From Seriola aureovittata (Eukaryota > Chordata > Actinopteri > Carangiformes > Carangidae): a stretch of DNA of 64,000 nucleotides. Shown here one piece after another: positions 1 to 28,100 of the stretch (the stretch's first letter is position 1; each line of letters begins with the position of its first letter). Below the pieces are notes generated by a model. That model searched no databases and was not told the DNA's origin. It saw only the letters and a program-made list of their open reading frames with translations. The translations under genes and the position numbers were made by a program. The DNA lies in contig NC_079373.1 of the NCBI RefSeq assembly GCF_021018895.1, positions 23,201,376 through 23,265,375 of the forward strand, in the 5' to 3' direction.

Positions 1-1420
1 GCGTGGAGAGTCCGAGAGGGGTTTTTTAATCGTTACGACAACATCTGTGCGAACCAGAATTATGAAACAGTGTCTAGTTCTTAAGTCTTATTTTTGGCTC
101 ATGATGCACGCAGAATAGGAGAGGCTCACATTTTTATTCATGCACGCTGTTTCATTTGACTTTTAAGAAACATGGGAGTCTTTATTGAATTTTTTTATTT
201 ATTTTTTTCCCCAATGAAAAAAGCACAGTGATGTTTTTGTACTTAAGGCAAAAGCAACGCACTGTATGAACACAACCTTGGGCTTCCTTTAAAAACTTGG
301 CATTATTTTCCTCGCTATTCAAACCAAAGCCTGTTGTTAATGGTGGTTTTGTGGATTCCTTGGGCATTATATTAAGGTAAAATGAGTGGCAGGTGAGTAG
401 TCCTACAGAAAAGAAAGAGGTAATATCTGATGGTTAGGGGACATATGTGTGTCTAAAAATACCCCCCACTGGTTACAGGGAAATGGACTGAAATAGAAAA
501 GAAGAAGGAAAAATGTGCAAAAAGTGCCAGGACGAACTTAGCAGGAGAGAAGCGTAGAAAAATCATAAATGGATGCGTATAAAAGGGAGAGCGAATGAAA
601 AGGTGAATAATAGCACCATTATCCTTGGCAAAGGTACATCAGAGGTACAATGTAATGGGCAGTGGCTTTGTCCCTTACGCACACATGGTATGGATCTACT
701 GGACAAATATAAAAGTCATTTAATTGGTATTGAACCTTCTTCGTCTGCTAAGCTGTGGATCAGGGACATGTTCAAAACAGACGTATTACAGACGTCTGCT
801 ACATACTGTGAATGGCAGTGGAGGAGGTGCAGGCTGTGGCATTGACATAGACTGCAAATATTTTTTCATCTTCAGTATGTGTCGTATTAAAGTATTTTTT
901 TCTGTGTCTTTGTCACATTGTATAAAGCTTCCTTTCCGTCCCAATGAAAACTTAATTTCATCTATCATCTTCATTTAAAGTGGAGCCGTTGCTTCACATC
1001 CTTCGTCAGAGCCGAAAGTTTTGTTTGTTTCCAGTCGACGTGCCAAAAGTCACACTGGTTATTCAGCTCAAAATGTGATTTATTTTGAAGGAGCTGATGC
1101 ATTTATGTGGATTAAAGGCGAACTCCTTTGAGTTTACACATCAGCGTCCGTGTGCAGGTCTCGGGGAAAGCTAAATAAAAGTTGTATTAAGTCTTTCGTG
1201 GCTCCAGATGCAGCTGCACAAAGTGATGTTAATTGATTAAAATAATTCCCCCTCTTCCAAACTCACGTCGAAAGACTGACAATCATGCGTAATGATTAAC
1301 TTTTAAAAGGTAATCACTAAACGACTGCATTGATCACACTGAAGTCACTGGGCGTGGACAAACGGATTGTATGCTGAGCTCAGTGAAGTCAGTGTTCAGT
1401 GTCAAAAGAAAACTGTGTTG

Positions 1421-1494
1421 TCCTGATGGATTAGTGGTTGAAGACACATACCTTGTGACTGCAAGGTCACGGGTTCGAGTGCAGTTCAGGGACC
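1421..1494 (+). repeat. tRNA-derived SINE fragment
   Basis: The sequence carries an A-box-like stretch (GATTAGTGGTTGAAGAC) followed about 35 bases later by a B-box-like GGTTCGAGTGC near 1472. These are the two internal RNA polymerase III promoter elements of tRNA-derived SINEs, and the wording around them (aaggtcacgggttcgag) is familiar from teleost SINE heads. Only the tRNA-like head is recognisable; I see no clear tail or target-site duplication. Confidence 0.6.
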
Positions 1495-2572
1495 AGTGTT
1501 TCTGTCCATCCGTCTATTGTGAACTCACACGTCGTCACTCTTCTGCTTTTAAAAGTTGTTTAATCCAAAAATGTCGAATCGTTGAGCTTAATTGGACCCT
1601 GCTCATCGCTGCTTGTGGTTGTATTTACTTTTTGAATATGTTTGAATCAAGTAAGAAGTGTTCATTGTCTAAGTTTAGCATGAAACAGATTTTGATGTCG
1701 TCACCAGCAGCGAAAGATTCCCAGAGTTGAGTTATTCTTTAAAGGAAGTGGCTGCTTGTTTCTTATATATGAATGATTAACCGTGTGGTTAGCAGGAGCG
1801 CGGGTGATCTCAGCACAGACAAAGAAAAAGAGCACCACGCGAATGAGCTGAGAAAAAACGACTTAAAAACACTTAAATTGTCCCGCCGGTGTTGTAACAA
1901 GCAACGGACGTCGCACTCGCCGTTACTGCGGCCAGGCTCCGGGCCAGGGCTCGGCGCCTGTGGTCTCTGAGGTGTTCCCGGGCGGCAGAACAATGCACAC
2001 CACTCCACTGCAGCCTTATTAGCGAGTACAGTCAGCGAGGCTTTGACCTTATTCTGAAAGGGTTTTCAAACTATTCTATAAAGCAGCTGAAGCTCTTAAT
2101 CGCTCTGCTAACTGAGCGTGGTGAGCAACAGTAAACTACTGCAGTAATGCTTTTTTTTTTTTTTTAAAGGACAGGAAAAGAAGGAAATATGTTCAAGTAC
2201 AAAGGCACTTATTTTCTAAGTGCTCATTTGTTCTCATAGGTATTTCCAGACTCTTTCAATGACAAGTGACAAATTAGACGATGCTTCGATTCTAGTACAC
2301 AGTTGCTGCCTTGCGGAGAGTTTGCATTTCAGTCCCTATATTTGAATTTGAGAATTTCTGCACCTCACGTTCAGATTTACAGGAAACTGAATCACTTGAT
2401 TTTATCAGAGCGTCACAATTCTGGCTCTTTATTCTTGTTTTTTTTTCATGGGTCCTCTCACATGTTCTCAAATCTCTGCTGAAGCATGTAGAGCATGTAG
2501 GTTCACATGTATTTCCAATGTGTCGTCTCCCTCACTATCTGCTCGCACAGAGAGTGGCTACAGCCGGGAGGT

Positions 2573-2835
2573 GGGGGGGGGGGGGGGGGTACTTCTGTTC
2601 GTCACAGTTAATGACCATCTGACTTTGGCCTTGAAGTCTTTCACTGGGCAAGTAGAGAGGGAGGGAGCGACAGAGAGAAGAAGAGGGAGGGAGCAGGAGG
2701 GAAGCCCATTCACTACAAGAGGGACAGAGGAGGGGAAAGAGGGAACAGCCAGAACAGAGGATGGATGGAAGGGCAAAGAGGGAGGGAAGGAGGGAGGGAG
2801 GGAGGGAGGGAGGGAGGGAGGGAAGGGCCTGTGTG

Positions 2836-2867
<32 letters not shown>

Positions 2868-2888
2868 GATGTGTGTTTGTGGGTGTGC
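2573..2888 (+). repeat. G17 run, GGGA-rich purine tract and TG repeat
   Basis: A run of 17 G residues occupies 2573-2589. A purine-rich region (about 2640-2825) contains GGGA/GGAA repeats, most regular from 2779, and a short TG repeat follows at 2838-2866. All are plus-strand, so the G-rich strand would be in the tead1 pre-mRNA. Confidence 0.85.
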
Positions 2889-3032
2889 TGGAGAGTTTTT
2901 GAGAAAGAGGGAGGGCGAGAGTGAGGGATGTGTGCCGCAGGGTTAGTGAAGGATGATAATTCACCGTTAAGCCTCCTAGAAAGACCAGCTGGCCCCTCTG
3001 GAGTCAGATGTCAGCCTCCGCAGCCAGGACCC

Positions 3033-3035
<3 letters not shown>

Positions 3036-3115
<80 letters not shown>

Positions 3116-3228
3116 GTGTGTGTGTGTGTGTTGTGTGTGTGTGTGTGGTGTGTGTGTGTGTTGTGTGTGTGTGTGTGTGTTTTGGCACTCATGCATGTAT
3201 ATACGTGCATGTGTGTGTGTGTGTGTTG
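3036..3228 (+). repeat. (TG)n microsatellite with TTGTG and GGTG interruptions
   Basis: About 145 bases of alternating TG with single-base interruptions, then a short mixed stretch and a further TG block ending near 3226. It is intronic and sense-strand TG. Confidence 0.95.
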
Positions 3229-3333
3229 ACGTCAGTTGCAGCTTTTGACTGCTAGAAGGAAAACACCTGCATGGGGAGCTGTAGATTTTATCAGTCTAAG
3301 CTCTCTATCTCAGTGAGAGTGGGACTGGTCAGA

Positions 3334-3364
<31 letters not shown>

Positions 3365-3389
3365 CGCACACAGGCACACAGGCACACAC
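3334..3389 (+). repeat. (CA)n microsatellite
   Basis: Alternating CA from 3334, with CG and GG interruptions towards the 3' end. Confidence 0.95.
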
Positions 3390-3746
3390 ACCATCTGCTA
3401 GTTAGTTAGGGCTATTGTTGTGAGCCATTTGGGTAGTGTGTAGAGGTTTGGCTTTGTGCTGATCTTGACCATCAGTTGGCCAGCTGGCCTGACTTTGGTT
3501 TTCCACTTGGTTGGAACAGAAAACAGGCCAGGAGACAAACCAAAGCAAACTGAGCCACACAGCCACAAATTTGCTTGTTAGCAAATAAAATAACAGTCAA
3601 ATTACTTAATTTCACAAAATATTTAAAACGCCACCGCCATCTTTGAATTTGTACGACTCTAAAGTCACAAACTGGTCAGATTTAAGAGGCCTCTGCAATG
3701 CAGCACTGTTAATCTGTTAACTAATCTGTGTTTTATACTGTGTTGG

Positions 3747-3748
<2 letters not shown>

Positions 3749-3808
<60 letters not shown>
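3749..3808 (+). repeat. (CA)n microsatellite
   Basis: About 60 bases of uninterrupted alternating AC. Confidence 0.95.
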
Positions 3809-3811
<3 letters not shown>

Positions 3812-3951
3812 TCTGTAACAGGTTTTCTGGATGTAACACAGGGGTTTTCTGCTTCTTTTTTCTCTCTGTCTCCCTCACTAATTTATACTAGCCAGGTCAT
3901 GCTGAGTCTGCTGTGCTCCCTATTGAATGGGTTGAATTATTCAGCATTGTA

Positions 3952-3953
<2 letters not shown>

Positions 3954-3995
<42 letters not shown>

Positions 3996-3998
3996 TGC
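3954..3998 (+). repeat. (TG)n microsatellite
   Basis: Alternating TG, ending in a GCGCGTGC variant. Confidence 0.9.
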
Positions 3999-4331
3999 AT
4001 ATGTGCACACACATAAGCATGGGTACAGCTGGCCTGCTGGTTCCTTTAATCAGGGGACGGCCGGTCTGCATGAATGCCTGTATTGTTGGGTCATGTGTAT
4101 TCAGGGCCATGGCGTGTGTGATTTTGTGTGTGTGTGTGTGAGTGTGTGTGTGAGTGAGCATGTGTAGAGGGCTCAACAGGGGTATCGGTGATTACAGTGC
4201 TACTATGTGAAACTGCACGTCACAAGGTCGCTGGGTCAACAGCACTAAATCAGGCACTAAGTTGTTTTTCAGGGTCTTATGATTTCTGCTTGTTTGTCTG
4301 TGAGAAAGAAAGATAGTACAAATAGGGTCTT

Positions 4332-4333
<2 letters not shown>

Positions 4334-4372
<39 letters not shown>
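4334..4372 (+). repeat. (TG)n microsatellite 60 bases before a tead1 exon
   Basis: Alternating TG for about 39 bases. It lies just upstream of the 3' splice site at 4433, separated from it by ordinary intron sequence containing adenosines and a pyrimidine tract. Confidence 0.95.
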
Positions 4373-4375
<3 letters not shown>

Positions 4376-4433
4376 AGAGAGAAAACAGCATGCATAATGT
4401 TTCATCAGTATGTTCTGTGTCTTTTCCCTCCAG

Positions 4434-19432
<14,999 letters not shown>

Positions 19433-22400
19433 CACACACACTTATACATATAAATATATATATACACACATACACGGACACACACATATGGCCTTTGTTT
19501 GGTGACTGATCGCGACACTGGAGGTAAAAAAAAAAAAAAAAAAAGTCAAGTGTCTTTCAGCCAAACAACTTCGATTTAGTGGAGGAAGAAATTGGCTGCA
19601 TTTTCACTGCTGCTCACGAGACAAAACATTAAGAGGTAGTTTTTAATTAACATCAGATGTGACACAGTACGCTGCAGAGGCCTCCCCAACAGGAGCATTT
19701 CAACACAAAATATTAAATCCACCCTGAGTATTAGATGCTCATTAGCTGGAAAAAAAAGCACAGTGGCAGTGCAGCCATAGAAACACATTAAAATCGACCT
19801 GGGTGGTTTTCCCCAAGAACATCCTGACTCAGACATCAAAGGGAGATGTCACGTGTCCTGCTAATTGGTTTTCTTACCCACTTTCACCCAGCAAATTCAC
19901 ATTCTGCTGTTCTGATGATGGAGATGAAAGTCGTGTCGTGTCTGTCACGTGTGTTTTGGGGAAACTCAGCCCAGGGAGAGGAAGAAAAAAAAAGATTTTC
20001 AACATTTTCATTTTCTGCCCCTGTGAAATAAGTGTGTGTGTGTTATCTGCGAAGATATTGACGGACACTGAAGGTCAGACCCTGTGTATCATCAATAACC
20101 AGAGAAGGAAATAACACTACTGCATTATCATATAGTACAATATAGAGGTGGATTTGTACAGATAGCCACTGCGAATTGTGTGAGCTGCATTCTTGCACAA
20201 AAAAGAGGTTTGTCCCAAAGAGAAGAGAAAATCAAATTTTTACCTTTTGTATGTTTTCATCTAAAAAAAAAAAAAAAAAGAATAGCTTCTAAACTTTGGG
20301 AAATTGTTTATTGATAGTAGCATATAGACTATATTTTAATTCCAGGAACACTATCTAAAATTTATGTCAATAAGAAACTATAAGTGAAATTGAACAATTC
20401 AGGTACCTTTTTTTGTGCAACAGGTGACCCTTCATCTTCTAGATATAAATAAATAAATAATAAGTCAAGAGTTTGTTAAAGTTATAATCCTCAAGATTTC
20501 AGTCCCAGTTGATTTGGCGTTAAATACATTCTGTTTCCTGTGGCCCTTTCACAGTAAAAGCCAGCACCTATAGGAAATGTTGTGTTTGCATTAATACAGA
20601 TCCGATACCACTCTAAGAGATTAAACAGTAGATGACGAGGCTGATTTGAATAAGATAAACTACAAACATTGGATTACATGTTTCCTGTTATTTGAGCCAA
20701 AGGTTGGATTTAATTTGATGAGAATCTTGAGGATTAAAACTTTAAATATCTTGTGGTCGGTCCATGGGAAAGCACTGTGAACCTTCTGAACTATACAACA
20801 ACGTCATTCATGGTGTTTCAAGGAAAGGAAAAGTTTCATACGGTTAAAAGAAACGGCTAAAAGAAACCTGTGATCTGCAAATTAAGCCTAGCTTAGTTCA
20901 ATATTCTTATACCAGCTAACTTGAGCTTTAACTCATCCGTACTGACACAGGTGTTCAAGCCTGAAATATTACCACAACCATATTTAAATTGAAGTTTTCC
21001 ACAGCTTGTTCAGTGCTTGATTTCAGCTCTAGGGGGCATTAATTCAGTTGAAGACACAGTTCCCTTTAATCAGTGGAGGACTGGTTTCTTCCAGTTACAC
21101 AACACTATGCCACCATAGAAGTGATTTATGAAACAGAAACCAAAAAACTGTTGAAGTGATGTGTACTGTAGCAGGTGTCGACCGGTGGTCCGTCCGTGTC
21201 ATGCTCAGCAGCATGAAGTGCCTTTGGTTGGAGACAGAAGTAGAAGTTTTTACTCTGTTTTTATGAGAGTCCTGATAATTTTGCTGTTGTAGATGGTGGG
21301 TAGAAATATACGGAGACGCATTATAGGGATCACATGCTCCAGTATTCAGTGTCTTGTCCAAATTCTATATTTAAAGGCTGTTTCTTGTTGTAATTTGTAG
21401 ACAGTCAGCAGTGGACCATCCTGAATTATCTGTTTTTATTTCCCACATGATGTCAGTGAGACACACTCTGGTTCTTTTTGTGTCTGATGGATTATAACCA
21501 ACATGTGTTTGCATTTACATGTATGTGTGACAGGTTCATGTTGAAACAGCTTCCACATGATGGTGCCTCATTCATAAAATGCAGCAGTTACTACGACAGA
21601 AGACCAATTCTAACTTGTATCTTCACATCCCCACTGTAATATAATTGAAAAAAATAATTGGGCCATTATTATAGACTTAAATAGGGCCGCAATCATGTTC
21701 ATCACTTCTTCACTTTGTTGCCAAGAATTAAATGAGAAGACTGATACTAGTTTTATGCCACGATAAACATGAAGCTACAGCGGTTAGCTTATCTTAGCTA
21801 GCATAATAATTGGGAACAGCTAGCCTAGCTCTGTCTGACGGTAACGACATCTTATCAGCACCTCTAAAGCCAACTGATATGTTAAATCTCAGTTGTTTAA
21901 TCCATTAAAAACCGTAGTGTGCAGTCAATAAGTGTGTTTCTATCCAGCTGGTTTTATGCATATTTTCAATTTGCACATAAAAAAACCTAAGTGGGAAATT
22001 CAAAAACTCAAAATAGCAAAAAAAAAGAAGTTTTTACGTATTGGTGGAAAAAGTTTGTATATTGATAAAAGCAAACTGCAATGGAAACATGACTTCAGAT
22101 ATATGTTTTCTACTTTGGTCCCACTGTTCTAGGAGCGACTGGTGCTCTAATAATTACATATTAATACTGCAACAGTCTAATGGCAACCAGCACTACCAAA
22201 TGTTTATGTCAATGAACCAAATTGCATAACAGTAGTGTAATGAGTATTTGAGCTGTATATGGTGGGAAACCTGAGTTATGCGCCTGACAATGAAATAGTC
22301 CAGTACCTAACCCAATAAAGTTACAACAAACACAATGCATATTGAGTGAGTTTCAGAGGTGCTAGTAGACAGATTTTTATTTTATGTTAATTTTATTTTA

Positions 22401-24330
22401 GTTGTGTCCCACTGTTCCAGCCTAAGCTAAGCTAAACTAAGCTAACTGGCTTTTGACTGTGCTTCGTATTTACTGTATAAATATGCATATTTAGTGTATA
22501 AACGTGCTTGTGGCATCAATATTCTCACCTAACTCCTGGCAGCTGCTGTTATAAACCACACTATCTTACAATTAGCATCCCACATGACCAAATAATGTCT
22601 ATCAACACCTGGTCCATTGATAAACAGAGGACTGTTCCAACAAGTAAAACTCTGGATAACTTACTCAGCAAACCTAGTCAGGGTTAATACACATACCTGC
22701 TTGTTAACAGATCCCAGAGCTCCTTTCAGGTGATTTGACACTCACAACACTCACAATAATGTCTCATTTGGACATAAAACAATAGAATTACTTGCATATT
22801 AATGAATGAGGCCCAGAAGTTTTCATATGTTTATAATAATGAATGCCTCTGGAGGAAGCTGATCAGCAAACTGTCATGACTCACAGGGTTATGTTTCCAG
22901 TGTGACCAGCTGGGATGCTATGTGGTGTCCAGAACATCCAGGAACATGGTGTTTTAGGGCAACGTCTACTATTTTACCAAACCTGAAAAAGAGCCATCTT
23001 TAATCAGAGCTGGCCACCTGTTAAATATTCGGTCTTGATGAGTAACGACTCAGAAGACTTTCTACCTTTGTGCCTAAAAGTATTTCGATTTGTCAACCTC
23101 CAAAACCACTATATTTTGACTCTATTTGTCTGAAGACTCCTGTGGGTGTCAGCCCATCTGTCCAGTAAAACACCATCATCTCAACACAGCGGTGAATCAT
23201 AATGTCAGGAGAATTCCCCTCTGCCTGCAGCTTTCCCAGAGTTTAGTCTCATGCAGTGGTAGTATGTTGTTTGCAGACAGACCACTCGGCCTTCACACCA
23301 GAGTACCGACATGTAACATGTACATGGTAATCTTAACACACAGCCTCAGAGGGCTGATCTTTGCAATAATGACCCTCTGTCTGGACATTATCTACCACCT
23401 GCTTACCAAAGACGGTCGCCATGCAACACAAAACACAGAGGAAAAGTGATTTATTACAAGCTAGAGTTACTTACAAGCTTCTGCCAAAAAAAGAGAGACT
23501 TCTAAGGAACAGGACTATCATCTTAGAAACATCTGTAGCTCATGGGCTACAATGTAAAATTGTACAGATATAAGTAAAACAAAACAAAACACATGAATAA
23601 ACAAAAATGAATGGGAACTAGGTTTGAATTTGACCCGTCACACCAATTGTGGACACCTTCTATCATCTTGTTTGGCGGACTGAAGAAGCCCTGTATGAGA
23701 AGGAAACTGATTTATTCAAAATGCCCTAAAAATGTCTGTTAAACTCACCTGTAGGGCTTTTACTGTTAAATGTCTACTCATTGTAACCAACTAGAGAATG
23801 TGCTCACACTAATAAAAGCCCCACAAAGAGCAGTGTATACATTCAAACTGCAGTGAACTGCTGAGTTTCTGAATCATTGTTGTATGTGTTGTCGATGTTA
23901 TCTCGTACGTGCAAGTTGGATATTTATCTTCTTTTCCGAACCTCATGTGGCACAGAAATCCTGTCTGTAATCAATTCCAAAATGGCCTTGAAATCTTTTT
24001 CACTCCAGTGCATGTGCAATGCATCTGTGTGTGTGCACTGAGGGTTTTTTTGATAAGGTGCTTTGTATAAAGGTGACAATAACGTTTATTACAGATGTTG
24101 TGTATATCTTTGATATTCTAATGTTTATCCTATTTTGCGAAGAAGAGAGAACATTTAGGAAAAAAAAATCCAAAAGCTAGTAACGTGTGTCTGTTGGTAC
24201 TGCACAGGGTCTGATCTTTGCTTTGTAACCTTTTTTTCCCCTCATGGCTAAAAGTATGGTAGATATTTTCTAGCTTTGTAGAGACTTTGTACGCATATGC
24301 TATTCAGTTTAAATAAATGGTCAGTTCCAA
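19433..24330 (+). other. tead1: Putative tead1 3' UTR (4.9 kb)
   Basis: No coding sequence follows the stop codon. TEAD1 transcripts in vertebrates have long 3' UTRs, and the sequence here is AT-rich, free of long microsatellites after 19480 and largely free of recognisable dispersed repeats until an AATAAA at 24312. The 3' end is inferred. An earlier candidate AATAAA lies at 22313. Runs of A occur near 19527 and 20262. Confidence 0.55.
24312..24317 (+). terminator. tead1: Candidate distal poly(A) signal of tead1
   Basis: AATAAA is followed within about 20 bases by TG/GT-rich sequence (ctgtgctctggggttttgt), the usual downstream element layout. Sequence character changes to T-rich low-complexity DNA right after. 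Confidence 0.5.
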
Positions 24331-25137
24331 ACTGTGCTCTGGGGTTTTGTCTTTACTCATTAATCCACATTGAACAATCTGGTTATTTATTTTATTTCCT
24401 CTTTTGTTTATTTTATTTCCTCTTTCTTTTCTGATTTTATTCTCCTCCAATCTCCTCTCTTTTAGCATTTTCTTATTTTATCTTTACTATTTTGTCTTAA
24501 TTTTTATTTGATTTTTAATGTCCTACCTTTCATTTCTGGTTTTATACTTGGTTTAATACATCTCTGTTTTAGTATTTTATTATTTATCTTTATTAATCTA
24601 TTTTTATCTTTGCTTTAGAGTCTACAGTGTTTCCTCAGTTCCTGTTATTGTTGTCCTAATATTTAGTAGTGTTTTTATCCCTTATTGCTCTCTCTGTCTG
24701 TCTGTCTGTCTGTGTGTGTGTGTGTGTGTGGGTGTGTGTGAGAGAGTGAAGGGGTGGGGGATGCTTTTTGTATTGCTTCTGTTCTGTAAAACACTTTGTG
24801 TTACATTATTTGTATGAAAAGTGCTATACAAATAAAGTCTGATTAACTGAACAATGGTGCCTAGAATCTTGACTCGAAATGCACAATTATACAGTTTATT
24901 TTTATTAAATTTGATCATTGTTAGCCTATACACATTATCAAGGGCATATGTTTGCATATGGACACTAGGGACATGTCCCTGCCGATATTTTGATAGGACA
25001 GAATTGTCCCTACTAATATATGAGTGAACTCATTCGCACAATCTTTGGAGTGAAAACATATAAGATCATTCCAATGGGCCCTACAAGAGGATACGTCTCC
25101 AAGACAACTGATTTAGGCATGCAAGCATTACTATGAT
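24331..25137. other. Spacer between tead1 and the minisatellite
   Basis: T-rich sequence with a TCTG/TG microsatellite (24690-24740) and, at about 24784-24843, a retroelement-like tail. No gene is seen. Confidence 0.7.
24784..24843 (+). repeat. Teleost retroelement 3' tail
   Basis: The order acactttgtgttacatt, gaaaagtgctatacaaat, aaagtctgatt is the familiar tail of an abundant fish interspersed repeat. Only this 60-bp end is recognisable. Confidence 0.55.
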
Positions 25138-28100
25138 GTTCTTGTCACATATTTTATGCCTTACTATACAATGACGGTTTTATCACGTGTTCATGACATT
25201 TTTGATGACTAACTATTCTATTACGTTTTTATTGCGTTTTTTATGCCTTACTATACTATGACTTTTTTATGACTTTTTATGCCTTACTATACTATGACTT
25301 TTTGTGCCTTACTATACTATGACTTTTTATGCCTTGTTATACAATGACGTTTTATGCCTTACTATACTATGACGTTTTTATGACTTTTTATGCCTTACTA
25401 TACAATGACTTTTTATGCCTTACTATACTATGAAGTTTTTATGACTTTTTATGACTTGCTATACTATGTCGTTTTTATGACTTTTTATGCCTTACTATAC
25501 TATGTTGTTTTTATGACTTTTTATGCCTTACTATACTATGACGTTTTTATGACTTTTTATGCCTTACTATACAATGACTTTTTATGCCTTACTATACTAT
25601 GAAGTTTTTATGACTTTTTATGACTTGCTATACTATGTCGTTTTTATGACTTTTTATGCCTTGCTATACTATGTCGTTTTTATGACTTTTTATGCCTTAC
25701 TATACTATGAAGTTTTTATGACTTTTTATGACTTGTATACTATGACTTTTTATGCCTTACTATACTATGTCGTTTTTATGCCTTACTTATACTATGTCGT
25801 TTTTATGATTTTTTATGCCTTACTATACTATGTCATTTTTTTTTACTTTTTATGCCTTACTATACTATGTCGTTTTTATGACTTTTTATGCCTTACTATA
25901 CTATGACTTTTTATGACTTTTTATGCCTTACTATACTATGTCGTTTTTATGACTTTTTGTGCCTTACTATACTATGACTTTATATGCCTTACTATACTAT
26001 GACTATTTATGCCTTACTATACGATGTCGTTTTTATGACTTTTTATGCCTTACTATACAATGACTTTTTATGCCTTACTATACAATGACTTTTTATGCCT
26101 TACTATACTATGACGTTTTTATGACTTTTTATGACTTGCTATACTATGACTTTTTATGCCTTACTATACTATGTCGTTTTTATGACTTTTTATGCCTTAC
26201 TATACTATGACTTTTTATGACTTTTTATGCCTTACTATACTATGTCGTTTTTATGACTTTTTGTGCCTTACTATACTATGACTCTTTATGCCTTACTATA
26301 CTATGACTTTTTATGCCTTACTATACTATGACGTTTTTATGACTTTTTATGCCTTACTATACTATGACTTTTTATGCCTTACTATACTATGTCCTTTTTA
26401 TGACTTTTTATGCCTTACTACACTATGACTTTATATGCCTTTTTATGCCTTACTATACTATGACATTTTTATGACGTTTTATGCCTTACTATACAATGAC
26501 TTTATATGCCTTGCTATACTATGTCGTTTTTATGACTTTTTATTCCTTACTATACTATGACGTTTTTATGCCTTACTATACTATGACTTTTTATGACTTT
26601 TTATGCCTTACTATACTATGTCGTTTTTATGACTTTCTATGCCTTACTATACTATGACTTTATATGCCTTACTATACTAGGTCGTTTTTATGACTTTTTA
26701 TGCCTTACTATACTATGACGTTTTTATGACTTTTTATGCCTTACTATACTATGACGTTTTTATGACTTTTTATGCCTTACTATACTATGACTTTTTATGC
26801 CTTACTATACTATGACTTTATATGCCTTACTATACCATGTCGTTTTTATGACTTTTTATGCCTTACTATACTATGACTTTATATGCCTTACTATACTATG
26901 ACGTTTTTATGACTTTTTATGCCTTACTATACTATGACTTTTTATGCCTTACTATACTATGACTTTTTATGCCTTACTATACTATGACGTTTTTATGACT
27001 TTTTAATGCATTACTAAACTATGACGTTTTTATGACCTTTTATGCCTTACTATACTATGACTTTTTATGCCTTACTATACTATGACTTTATATGCCTTAC
27101 TATACTATGTCGTTTTTATGACTTTCTATGCCTTACTATACTATGACATTTTTATGACTTTTTATGCCTTACTATACTATGACTTTATATGCCTCACTAT
27201 ACTATGACGTTTTTATGACTTTTTATGCCTTACTATACTATGACGTTTTTATGACTTTTTATGCCTTACTATACTATGACTTTTTATGCCTTACTATACT
27301 ATGACTTTAAATGCCTTACTATACTATGACGTTTTTATGGCTTTTTATGCCTTCCTATACTATGACTTTTTATGCCTTACTATACTATGATTTTATATGC
27401 CTTACTATACTATGACATTGTTATGACTTTTTTGCCTTACTATACTATGATTTTATATGCCTTACTATACTATGACGTTTTTATGACTTTTTATGCCTTA
27501 CTATACTATGACATTTTATGCCTTACTATACTATGACTTTTTATGCCTTACTATACTATGACGTTTTTATGACTTTTTAATGCATTACTAAACTATGACG
27601 TTTTTATGACTTTTTATGCCTTACTATACTATGACTTTTTATGCCTTGCTATACTATGTCGTTTTTATGACTTTTTATGCATTACTATACTATGACTTTA
27701 TATGCCTTTCTATACTATGACGTTTTTATGACTTTTTAAGCCTTACTATACTATGATGTTTTTATGACTTTTTATGCCTTACTATACTATGACTTTTTAT
27801 GCCTTACTATACTATGACTTTATATGCCTTACAATACCATGTCGTTTTTATGACTTTTTATGCCTTACTATACTATGACTTTATATGCCTTACTATGCTA
27901 TGACGTTTTTATGACTTTTTATGCCTTACTATACTATGACATTTTATGCCTTACTATACTATGACTTTTTATGCCTTACTATACTATGACGTTTTTATGA
28001 CTTTTTAATGCATTACTAAACTATGTCGTTTTTATGACTTTTTATGCCTTACTATACTATGACTTTATATGCCTTACTATACTATGACGTTTTTATGACT

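Larger units (their letters stand above)
1..4433 (+). other. tead1: Intronic sequence of tead1 upstream of the first exon in the window
   Basis: No open reading frame here resembles the missing N-terminal or first-half TEA-domain exons, so this stretch is read as the end of a tead1 intron, finishing at the acceptor cag at 4431-4433. It contains a tRNA-like SINE fragment near 1421, a G17 run and purine-rich GGGA repeats near 2573-2825, and six TG or CA microsatellites between 2830 and 4372. The reading as intron rests on the phase of the first exon, which needs one base from an exon further left. Confidence 0.7.

Noticed and set aside
573..845. 90-codon open frame at the left end as a missing tead1 exon
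   Set aside because: The peptide does not resemble the TEAD N-terminus or first TEA-domain half, and no suitable splice sites frame it.
25390..25906. YALLYYDVFMTF-repeat open frames as a gene
   Set aside because: They follow from the 36-bp period and are broken wherever 25-bp units occur. No start context, splice or codon signal is seen.
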